Shown one piece after another: positions 29,844-37,463 of a stretch of 64,000 nt of DNA. Every line of letters begins with the position of its first letter. Within the stretch, counting starts at the first letter, position 1. The notes beneath the pieces were generated by a model, which saw only the letters and a program-made list of their open reading frames with translations, was not told the DNA's origin and ran no database searches. Origin of the DNA: Massilia alkalitolerans DSM 17462 (GTDB lineage: Bacteria; Pseudomonadota; Gammaproteobacteria; Burkholderiales; Burkholderiaceae_D); assembly GCF_000427785.1 (NCBI RefSeq), contig NZ_ATYR01000003.1:107196-171195 (forward strand), given 5' to 3'. The position numbers and the translations under genes are program-made.

Positions 29844-31547
29844 ATGGGTTTCATCTCGAATATTCGCATTGGACGACGCCTGGGTCTCGGCTTTGCCGTG
29901 ATCCTGGCGATGACGCTTCTGATCGCCGTGGCCGGCATCTCGCGCATGAACGACGTGGCGGCATCGACCCGCGACATGATGGCGGCGCCCCTGACCAAGG
30001 AGCGCCTGATCACCGACTGGTACAGCCTGAATTTCGCCTCGATCCGCCGTACCGCCGCGATCGTCAAGAGCGCCGACCCGGAACTCGGCCCCTACTTCAA
30101 GGAAGACGCGGCCGCCTCGGTCAAGAAGGCCGCCGAACTGCTCAAGCAGATCGAGCCGCTGATCGCAGGCGAGAAGGAAAAGGCGCTGTTCGCCAAGATC
30201 CTGGAACAGCGCAAGACCTACAGCGCCTCGCGCGATGGCGCAGTCAAGGCCAAGGCCGACGGCAATGCCGAGGAAGCCGCGCGCATCCTCGAGCAGGGCT
30301 TCACGCCGGCGGCGCAGAAGTACCAGGACCTGCTGCAGGAGCTGGTGCTCATGCAGCGCAACAGCATCGACCAGACCGCCAAGGCGATCGACGAGAGCGC
30401 ACGTTACAACAGCACCGTCATCAGCGTGCTGGCCGCCGGCGCGGTGCTGCTCGGCGCCGCCCTGTCGTGGCTGCTCACCACCGGCATCACCCGCCCGATC
30501 CATGCTGCCGTGCAGGCTGCCGAGACCGTCGCTGCGGGCGACCTGACCGCCCGCATCGACGCCGACACGAAGGACGAAACCGGCGCCCTGCTGCGTGCCC
30601 TGCGCAACATGAACGACAGCCTGGTGAAGATCGTCAGCGAAGTGCGCAGCGGCACCGACACCATCGCCACCGGCTCGGCCGAAATCTCGGCCGGCAACTT
30701 CGACTTGTCGGCACGTACCGAACAGCAGGCCGGCGCGCTGGAGGAAACCGCGGCGTCGATGGAAGAACTGACCACCACGGTGCGCCAGAACGCCGACAAT
30801 GCGCGCCAGGCCAACCAGCTGGCGATCACCGCGTCCAGCGTGGCCCTCGATGCCGGCAACGTGGTGGACCAGGTCATCACTACCATGGGTTCGATCAACG
30901 ACTCCTCGAAGAAGATCGTCGACATCATCGGCGTGATCGACGGCATCGCCTTCCAGACCAACATCCTGGCCCTGAACGCAGCCGTGGAAGCGGCGCGCGC
31001 CGGCGAACAGGGCCGCGGCTTCGCGGTGGTGGCCTCGGAAGTGCGCACCCTGGCCCAGCGCTCGGCGGCTGCCGCCAAGGAGATCAAGACCCTGATCGGC
31101 GACTCGGTCGAGAAGGTCGAAGCCGGCACCAGGCTGGTGGACCAGACCGGCGACACCATGGAGCAAGTGGTCACCTCGATCCGCCGCGTCACCGACATCA
31201 TGGCCGAGATCGCATCGGCCAGCCAGGAACAGACCGGCGGCATCGAGCAGGTCAACCAGGCCATCGGCCAGATGGACCAGGTAACCCAGCAGAACGCTGC
31301 GCTGGTCGAAGAGTCGGCGGCCGCAGCGGCCTCGATGCAGGACCAGGCGGCTCGCCTGGCCCAGGTGGTCGGCGTGTTCAAGCTGGACGTCCAGGCTGCG
31401 ACCGCAAGCGCCAGCCCGGCCGCCCCGGTGCGCACGCTGGCACTGGCGACCAAGCCGGCCAAGCCGGCCGCGCGGACAGCCAAGCCGGCGCCGGCGCGTC
31501 CCCGCGCCAGCGCACGCGCCGAAGCCGATGAATGGGAAACCTTCTAA
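29844..31547 (+). CDS. Methyl-accepting chemotaxis protein (copy 2) with CheR/CheB tether
   Basis: The 567-residue chemoreceptor has the same domain order as copy 1: membrane helix at about residues 10-30, four-helix periplasmic domain, second helix (about 190-211), HAMP and signalling hairpin. The signalling core is identical to copy 1 over long stretches. It differs at the C-terminus: an Ala/Pro/Lys-rich linker of about 45 residues ends in Asp-Glu-Trp-Glu-Thr-Phe. This matches the xWxxF pentapeptide that tethers CheR and CheB in E. coli Tar/Tsr. It can therefore probably help methylate tail-less receptors such as copy 1. Confidence 0.95.
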   Translation: MGFISNIRIGRRLGLGFAVILAMTLLIAVAGISRMNDVAASTRDMMAAPLTKERLITDWYSLNFASIRRTAAIVKSADPELGPYFKEDAAASVKKAAELLKQIEPLIAGEKEKALFAKILEQRKTYSASRDGAVKAKADGNAEEAARILEQGFTPAAQKYQDLLQELVLMQRNSIDQTAKAIDESARYNSTVISVLAAGAVLLGAALSWLLTTGITRPIHAAVQAAETVAAGDLTARIDADTKDETGALLRALRNMNDSLVKIVSEVRSGTDTIATGSAEISAGNFDLSARTEQQAGALEETAASMEELTTTVRQNADNARQANQLAITASSVALDAGNVVDQVITTMGSINDSSKKIVDIIGVIDGIAFQTNILALNAAVEAARAGEQGRGFAVVASEVRTLAQRSAAAAKEIKTLIGDSVEKVEAGTRLVDQTGDTMEQVVTSIRRVTDIMAEIASASQEQTGGIEQVNQAIGQMDQVTQQNAALVEESAAAAASMQDQAARLAQVVGVFKLDVQAATASASPAAPVRTLALATKPAKPAARTAKPAPARPRASARAEADEWETF

Positions 31548-31565
31548 GCCTGCTGCATACGGATG

Positions 31566-31597
31566 AAACGCCCGGTCCATGGACCGGGCGTTTTTAT
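31566..31597 (+). terminator. Intrinsic terminator after second chemoreceptor
   Basis: AAACGCCCGGTCC, loop AT and GGACCGGGCGTTT form a 13-bp perfect stem followed by further T residues. Confidence 0.93.
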
Positions 31598-31744
31598 TTC
31601 CAATTCGCAAATCAACGTGTCAGACTGCCTAGAATTTGACGATTTTGCGCGACACTGAAGTGCGCAGCCTTGATGTTTCCTTGACGCACTACCCCTGCTA
31701 AGGCAAAGTTTTGCCTGCCGTTCCCGTCTCTTTCATTCTCACCC

Positions 31745-32902
31745 ATGCCCGTCGATTACCAGCTTCCTCCCGCCGAAGTCGCCCAGGTTCAGCCTGCCGC
31801 CACCGCCTCGTTCGAACAACAGTATGAAGCAGCGCGCACGCTCGCCAACACAGGCCAGCCGGAACTCGCGCTGGCCGCCTACGATGGCCTGCTGGCGCGC
31901 TCGCCGGGCAATGTCGACGTGCTGCTCGGGCGCGGCATCGTGCTCAGCCGCCTGGAACGCTGGCCCGAGGCCGAAGCCGACCTGACGGCTGCCGCCAAGG
32001 CGTCGCCGGAATACGCCGACGTCTGGTTCGCGCTCGGCAAGCTTTACCAGTGGCAGGGCCAGCCCGCGAAGGCGGCCGAGGCCTATGGCCGCGCCGCCGT
32101 GCTGCGTCCCGACGACGCGACCACCCGGGCGGCGCATGCGCAAGCGCTGCAGTCCATGCAGCCGCAGCAGCCCCAAGCTTTCATGAGCAGCCCGGAAGCG
32201 GCGATCGCGGCGGGCTACACCTGGGTCGCCGGCTTGAGCGGCAGCTGGCAGGACGTGGGCGCCAGTCCGACCTGGAACGACCAGACGCTGAGCGTGCGCC
32301 ATTACATGAAGCGCGGCTCGATCGGCTTCGAGGCGCTGCGCGCCCACCGCTTCGACCAGACCGGACGCGCCTGGGCCATCGACGCCTATGCCAGCCTGTG
32401 GCAAGGCGCCTACGCGAACCTGCGCTACCAGCATGCGCCAGGCGAACGCCTGTTCCCGGCCCATTCCGGCCGCGTCGAGCTGTACCAGTCGCTCGGCAAC
32501 GGCTGGGAAGCCTCGGTCAGCGACGACCTGCTCGGTTTCGATGCGCGCGTGAACATCTACGGCGTCAGCCTCGCCAAGTACACCAGCAACTTCTACGTGC
32601 AGCTGCGCCACCAGAACATCGTGTCGCAAGGCGCGCGCAGCTCGGGCGACCGCCTGCTGGCGCGCTGGTACTACACGGGCGACGCCGACAGCTACCTCGA
32701 GGCTGCCGTCAACCGCGGCCGCAGCGACGATCCACTCTCGCTCAGCGGCGGTCGTGCCCGTTCGGGCGGCGGCAGCCTGACCTGGGTCCACTACCTGTCG
32801 CGCGAGTGGGGCGCCAGGGTCGGCGCCAGCTTTGCCCGCAGCGGCGGTAGCGGCGATGCCCGCGAACGCGGCCTTACGGTCGGCCTGTATCGCCGCTGGT
32901 AA
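31745..32902 (+). CDS. TPR plus YaiO-type outer membrane beta-barrel protein
   Basis: The 385-residue protein starts with two or three TPR units (residues 20-130: ELALAAYDGLLARSPGNVDVLL, YADVWFALGKLYQ). The C-terminal half (about 150-385) is a beta-barrel of the YaiO type, with alternating aromatic residues and a terminal RRW, a BAM-type aromatic end. YaiO and PgaA-like barrels often belong to glycan export or modification. Unusually, no signal peptide is present and no upstream in-frame start codon exists before a stop at 31682. No ribosome-binding site is visible either, so the start may be misassembled. It lies four bases before the LTA-synthase-like gene. Confidence 0.85.
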   Translation: MPVDYQLPPAEVAQVQPAATASFEQQYEAARTLANTGQPELALAAYDGLLARSPGNVDVLLGRGIVLSRLERWPEAEADLTAAAKASPEYADVWFALGKLYQWQGQPAKAAEAYGRAAVLRPDDATTRAAHAQALQSMQPQQPQAFMSSPEAAIAAGYTWVAGLSGSWQDVGASPTWNDQTLSVRHYMKRGSIGFEALRAHRFDQTGRAWAIDAYASLWQGAYANLRYQHAPGERLFPAHSGRVELYQSLGNGWEASVSDDLLGFDARVNIYGVSLAKYTSNFYVQLRHQNIVSQGARSSGDRLLARWYYTGDADSYLEAAVNRGRSDDPLSLSGGRARSGGGSLTWVHYLSREWGARVGASFARSGGSGDARERGLTVGLYRRW

Positions 32903-32905
32903 GCC

Positions 32906-35257
32906 ATGGAAGGCACCAGCATCCGCCAGCGGCTGAAGGCCGCACTGGAAGCGGCATCCGACGCCGCCGCGTTCGCCCTGTCTGCGCTGCCGGCGTTGAT
33001 ACTGGCCTGGCTGTGCTTGCGCGTCGCCGACGGCATCCATGCGGGCGCCGCCGGGGTGCCGCAATCGACCCTGTTCGGCGTCGGCGTCGGCAACGACGCC
33101 CTGTCGCTGCTGCGTTACGGCTTCGTGTTCCTGCTCGGCTCCCTGCCGCTGGCCTTCACCACATCGCAGCGCCTGCGCATCGCTTACCTCGGCACGCTGT
33201 GGAGCGCACTGCTGTGCCTGGATGCGGCCCTGCTGCAATACTACTGGGTGGCGGGTGTGCCGCTCGGCGCCGATTTGTTCGCCTACAGCGGCAACGAGGT
33301 CGCGGCCACCGTGGCCGGCGGCTGGCAGGCCAGCCTGCTGCTGCTGGGCGCGCTGGTCCTCGGCCTGGGCGTGCTGTGGGGCGTGCTCGTGCTGTCGCGG
33401 CACGAGCTGTGGCCGCGCGCCGGCGGGCGCACGGCCGGCATCGCAGTGGCGGCCAGCCTGGCCGCCTTCGCCTTCCTGCCGGGACGCATGACGCCGGTCG
33501 TGGTGCGCACCGACGCCGACCTGAACTTCGTCGCCAACAAGGCCGCCTTCTTCGTCGACAGCAACCTGGCCAGCCTGCGTGGCGAAGCATCGCAGGCGGC
33601 CGCACATTCCTCGCCGCAGGGCCGGGCGCCGTGGGACGGCGCGGACCCGCGCTACCCCTTCCTGCACGCCGAGCGGACGCCTGACACGCTCGGACCGCTG
33701 CTGCGCCGCGCCGACGGGCCACCCAACCTGGTGTTCGTGATCGTCGAAGGCCTGGGCCGCAGCTTCTCCGGTCCCGGGGCGCGCCTGGGCAGCTTCACGC
33801 CCTTCCTCGACGAACTGGCTGGACGCAGCCTCTACTTCGAAAACTTCCTGGCCGGCCAGGGCCGCACCTTCGGGGTGCTGACCACGGTCTTCGGTTCGCT
33901 GCCTTTCGGCGAGCACGGCCTGGCCGCGCTGGGCGAGCGCATGCCGCGCCACGACTCGCTGCTGTCGATCCTGAAAGACCAGGGCTATGACCTGCGCTTC
34001 TACTCGGGCTCGAACATGGAGTTCGACAACGAAGGCCTGTTCCTGCGCCGCCAGGGCGTGCAGAGCATCGTCAGCGAGAAGGACTACGGCCCGGGCGCAC
34101 AGCGCGCCAACGACTGGGGCTATGCCGACCGCGACCTGGTCGAGATGGCGCTGCGCCGCGAAGCGGCGGGCAGGCCGCTGCCTTACGCCAGCATCATCCA
34201 GACCACCAGCATGCACACCCCGTTTACCTTCCCCGGAAAGGAGTCCTATCTGCGCCGGGTGGACGCGCACGTGGCGCGCCTGGGACTGCGCGAGCGGCCG
34301 GAATACCGCACCCAGCGCGAGGTCTTCGCCAGCATCCTGTACACCGACGACGCACTGCGCATGTTCTTCGAGCGGGCAGCCGGCCTGCCCGGCTATGCCA
34401 ATACGGTGTTCGTCATCACGGGCGACCACCGCCTGCCGGAGCTGCCGATGGACACCCGCATCGAGCGCTACCACGTGCCGCTGATCGTCTACTCTCCCCT
34501 GCTCAAGGCGCCGGCCTCGATCAAGGCGGTGTCCTCGCAGTTCGACATTGCGCCCGCGCTGCTGGCCTGGCTGTCGAAGGACTATGGCCTGAAGACCCCG
34601 CGCCAGGTGACCTGGCTGGGGACCGGCCTCGACACCGAGAAATCCTTCCGCAACCTGCATGCGATCCCGCTCAAGCAGACCAAGACCGAGATGAGCGACT
34701 TCGTCTCCGGCACGGCCTACCTCGCACAGGGCAAGCTCTACACCCTGGGCGACGGCATGAGCATCGACCGCGCCGACGACCCATTGGCGCAGTCGCAGGC
34801 GCTGGCCCAGTTCCGCGCCTTCCTGAAAGCCAACCGGCAGGCCGGCACGGGCACGGCGCTGGCGCCGGAGGGCGGACAGCTCGCCGGCTGGAGCGGGGAA
34901 CGCAGCCTGCACGGCGTGCCGCTGGTAAGGCTGGGGGGCGAGCTTGCCGTGCGCGGCGTGCGTCCGCGCGCCGGCAGCGGCCCGCTGGCGATCGAAGCGA
35001 CCTTCAGCAACAGCGCCGCCACGGCGTCGCGCACTTTCGCGCCGCTGCTGGTGATCACCGACGAGCGTGGCGCCGAGATCGGCGAGACCACCTTCGAGGC
35101 ACGCCGGCTTGGCGCCGGCGAGTCGGCCTCGGTCACGCTACGCCCGGATGTGACACGGATCGCCCCCGGCACCTATTACATCTCCGTGATTCCCTCCCAT
35201 CCAGACACCGGCCGCTCGATCGGCATCGGCCAATACCACGTGGAGCTCAAACTGTGA
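32906..35257 (+). CDS. LTA synthase family transferase (phosphoglycerol-transferase-like)
   Basis: The 783-residue protein has five or so membrane helices in the first 200 residues and then a periplasmic alkaline-phosphatase/sulfatase-fold domain of the LtaS/OpgB type. Metal and nucleophile candidates are in place: Glu281 (VIVEGLG), the catalytic-position Thr321 in GQGRTFGVLTT, the MHTPF segment and Gly-Asp507-His508 in ITGDHRLPE. These enzymes transfer phosphoglycerol or phosphoethanolamine onto glycans. The C-terminal ~110 residues form an extra domain not usual for the family. It overlaps the next start by four bases. Confidence 0.9.
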   Translation: MEGTSIRQRLKAALEAASDAAAFALSALPALILAWLCLRVADGIHAGAAGVPQSTLFGVGVGNDALSLLRYGFVFLLGSLPLAFTTSQRLRIAYLGTLWSALLCLDAALLQYYWVAGVPLGADLFAYSGNEVAATVAGGWQASLLLLGALVLGLGVLWGVLVLSRHELWPRAGGRTAGIAVAASLAAFAFLPGRMTPVVVRTDADLNFVANKAAFFVDSNLASLRGEASQAAAHSSPQGRAPWDGADPRYPFLHAERTPDTLGPLLRRADGPPNLVFVIVEGLGRSFSGPGARLGSFTPFLDELAGRSLYFENFLAGQGRTFGVLTTVFGSLPFGEHGLAALGERMPRHDSLLSILKDQGYDLRFYSGSNMEFDNEGLFLRRQGVQSIVSEKDYGPGAQRANDWGYADRDLVEMALRREAAGRPLPYASIIQTTSMHTPFTFPGKESYLRRVDAHVARLGLRERPEYRTQREVFASILYTDDALRMFFERAAGLPGYANTVFVITGDHRLPELPMDTRIERYHVPLIVYSPLLKAPASIKAVSSQFDIAPALLAWLSKDYGLKTPRQVTWLGTGLDTEKSFRNLHAIPLKQTKTEMSDFVSGTAYLAQGKLYTLGDGMSIDRADDPLAQSQALAQFRAFLKANRQAGTGTALAPEGGQLAGWSGERSLHGVPLVRLGGELAVRGVRPRAGSGPLAIEATFSNSAATASRTFAPLLVITDERGAEIGETTFEARRLGAGESASVTLRPDVTRIAPGTYYISVIPSHPDTGRSIGIGQYHVELKL

Positions 35258-36186
35258 AACCTGTCCTCGCCAGCCTGGCGCTGGTGCTCGCCTGCGCCGG
35301 CAGCGCCGCCCATGCCGCAAATGCCGCCGCACCGCGCGCGATCTGGACCTGGGAAGAGGACAGCACTGCCATGCTGCAGCAGCCGGCCGCCGCCGGGCGC
35401 GCCATCGCCTTCCTGAAGGAAAAGTCGGTGGACACCGTCTTCCTGTATGCCGACGCTTACCAGGGCCGCAACCCGCTCGTATCGGACCCAGCCCAGTACC
35501 GGCGCCTGGTCCGGCGCCTGCACGCGTCCGGCCTGCGCGTCTATGCCCTGCTCGGCTCGGCCCCCCTGCACACCGAACGCTACGTGCTGCCCGCGCAGCA
35601 TGCGAATGCGGTGGCGATGCTGCAGCGCGTCCTCGACTACAACCGCACGGCGGCGCCTGAAGAACGCTTCGACGGGGTCAACGTCGACATCGAGCCACAC
35701 ATCCTGCCGGAATGGCCGGCGCGCAAACTGGCGCTGCTGGCCGGCTTCCTCGACATGTCGGATGCCTTGATGCGTACCGTGCGGGCCTCCGGACAATCCC
35801 TGCCCGTCGGGCCGGCGATTCCGTTCTGGCTGGACGGCATCGAACTGGAGTGGAAAGGCAAACGCAAGCCGGTGAGCCAGCACGTGCAGGACACCTACGA
35901 CTATGTGGCGCTGATGGATTACCGCGACCGCGCCGAAGGCGGCGACGGCATCGTCAGCCATGCAATCGACGAACTGCAGTACGGCGCCGCCATCGGGCGC
36001 CGCGTGCTGATCGGCGTCGAGACCATGCCGAACGCGATCAGGAAGGTATCCTTCCACCACCTGGGCGAGGCCGACCTCGAGCGCGAACTCGGCAAGACCC
36101 GCGATGCCGTCGGCAAGATGCCTTCGTTCGGCGGATTCGTGGTGCATCACTACGGCGCCTACCGCACATGGCTGGGGCTGGACTGA
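35254..36186 (+). CDS. Secreted TIM-barrel protein, putative glycoside hydrolase-like
   Basis: The 310-residue protein has a signal peptide (VLASLALVLACAGSAAHA). The body looks like a TIM barrel: IWTWEEDSTAML start, a VDTVFLYADAY strand, GLRVYALLGSAP, and FDGVNVDIEPH near residue 145, where the Asp-Ile-Glu pair resembles the catalytic DxE of chitinase-like glycosidases. VALMDYRDRA near 225 and GVETMP near 250 are later barrel strands. Substrate unknown. Overlapping the LTA-synthase-like gene implies the two act on one envelope glycan. Confidence 0.8.
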   Translation: MKPVLASLALVLACAGSAAHAANAAAPRAIWTWEEDSTAMLQQPAAAGRAIAFLKEKSVDTVFLYADAYQGRNPLVSDPAQYRRLVRRLHASGLRVYALLGSAPLHTERYVLPAQHANAVAMLQRVLDYNRTAAPEERFDGVNVDIEPHILPEWPARKLALLAGFLDMSDALMRTVRASGQSLPVGPAIPFWLDGIELEWKGKRKPVSQHVQDTYDYVALMDYRDRAEGGDGIVSHAIDELQYGAAIGRRVLIGVETMPNAIRKVSFHHLGEADLERELGKTRDAVGKMPSFGGFVVHHYGAYRTWLGLD

Positions 36187-36225
36187 GGGCGGCCATGTCG
36201 CCGGCGCCGAATACATCGGATAAAA

Positions 36226-36238
36226 TATACGGTGTATA
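36226..36238. promoter_or_regulatory. Candidate TetR operator before the DHFR-like gene
   Basis: TATAC, three bases GGT, then GTATA form a perfect interrupted palindrome 14 bases before the start codon. It overlaps the likely promoter (TAAAATATAC nearby), which suits autorepression by the TetR-family protein encoded in the same operon. Confidence 0.6.
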
Positions 36239-36252
36239 AATAAGGAGCCACC

Positions 36253-36789
36253 ATGATTTCTGGACACGTTTTCATCGCTACCAGCCTGGACGGCTACATC
36301 GCACGCCCGGACGGCGACATCGGCTGGCTGTTGCAGCGCGACGACCCGGCCGAAGACCACGGCTACGGCGACTTCATCGCCGACAAGGATGCCATCGTGA
36401 TGGGACGGGGCAGCTACGAGAAAGTGCTGGGCTTCGATCCCTGGCCGTATGAGCTGCCGGTGGTGGTGCTGTCGGCGCAGCTGGCCGGCACGCCGGTGCC
36501 CGCCGCGCTGCGCGGAAAAGTCCGCTTCTCGAGCGCCGCCCCGGCCGATGCCATGGCGGAACTGGAAAGCCAGGGCGTGCGCCGGGTGTATGTCGACGGC
36601 GGCCGGCTGGTGCAGTCCTTCATCCGTGCCGGGCTGGTCGAGGACATGGTGCTCACCACCGTGCCCGTGCTGATCGGCGCGGGCCGCCCCTTGTTCGGGA
36701 CGCTGCCGCACGACCTCGACCTGAGCCTGGTGGCCAGCCGCAGCTTCCCGTCGGGGCTGGTGCAGTCCACCTATCGCTTCCTGCCATGA
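36253..36789 (+). CDS. Dihydrofolate reductase family protein (RibD C-terminal-like)
   Basis: The 178-residue protein belongs to the DHFR/RibD-reductase fold: HVFIATSLDGYIARPDGDIGWL at the start, VMGRGSYEKVL near 55, and VYVDGGRLVQSFIRAGLVEDM near 115. It is probably an NADPH-dependent reductase of unknown substrate, not the essential folate enzyme. AAGGAGCC precedes the start at good spacing. Its stop codon overlaps the TetR start by four bases. Confidence 0.9.
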   Translation: MISGHVFIATSLDGYIARPDGDIGWLLQRDDPAEDHGYGDFIADKDAIVMGRGSYEKVLGFDPWPYELPVVVLSAQLAGTPVPAALRGKVRFSSAAPADAMAELESQGVRRVYVDGGRLVQSFIRAGLVEDMVLTTVPVLIGAGRPLFGTLPHDLDLSLVASRSFPSGLVQSTYRFLP

Positions 36790-37361
36790 CGCGGCCACGG
36801 GGACGTCCTGCACGCGGCGAAGGCGTGACGCGCGACGGGATCCTGTCCGCCGCACTCTCCCTGCTCGACGAGGACGGCGCCGGCTTCGGCATGCGCGCAC
36901 TGGCGGCGCGGCTGGGCGTCACGCCAATGAGCCTGTACCACCACGTCGGCGACCGCGCCAAGCTGCTGCAGGCCCTGTCCGACCACGTGTATGGTGCGGT
37001 GCTCGGCCCCGACGCTGCTCCGGCCGGCGGGCTGGCAGAGATACGCGCCCTGCTCACCCGCTACCACGAGGCCGTCGGCCGGCATCCGCAGCTGACCCTG
37101 GCTATCTTCGCCGAGCCGGCCGCCTTCGCCGGGATCACCCGCGCGATCACCGAGCGCCTCACCCTGCTGCTGTCGGCGCTCACGCCGGAACACCTGCTGT
37201 GGCGCGACATCCTGGTCGACCACGCACACGGCAGCGGCCTGGCCCTGTGCGCGGCGCGCGGCGACTGGCAACAGCTGGACGCCATGCGCGAACGGTATGG
37301 GCAGGCGCTGGGCTGCATGCTGGGGCGGATCGCGGCACCAGGCAAGGGTAGCGCCAGCTGA
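36786..37361 (+). CDS. TetR/AcrR family transcriptional regulator
   Basis: The 191-residue protein has an N-terminal TetR helix-turn-helix, GVTRDGILSAALSLLDEDGAGFGMRALAARLGVTPMSLYHHVGDRAKLL (residues 13-61 in pieces), and a C-terminal ligand domain. It starts inside the stop codon of the DHFR-like gene and most likely represses both through the TATAC-GGT-GTATA palindrome upstream. The inducer is unknown. Confidence 0.92.
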   Translation: MTRPRGRPARGEGVTRDGILSAALSLLDEDGAGFGMRALAARLGVTPMSLYHHVGDRAKLLQALSDHVYGAVLGPDAAPAGGLAEIRALLTRYHEAVGRHPQLTLAIFAEPAAFAGITRAITERLTLLLSALTPEHLLWRDILVDHAHGSGLALCAARGDWQQLDAMRERYGQALGCMLGRIAAPGKGSAS

Positions 37362-37463
37362 GCCCACCCAAGGCAGGCGGCGCTACCTTGCCGGTTACGG
37401 ATGCGCCCGCCAGGCAAGGGCGCTATGATCGGCGCCGCCTTCAACCCAACCCCGACGAACCCC

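Noticed and set aside
31739..34912. Frame of over 1000 codons antisense to the YaiO and LTA-synthase-like genes.
   Set aside because: It has no recognisable domain, is low-complexity Arg/Gln/Ala/Gly and overlaps well-supported genes throughout.
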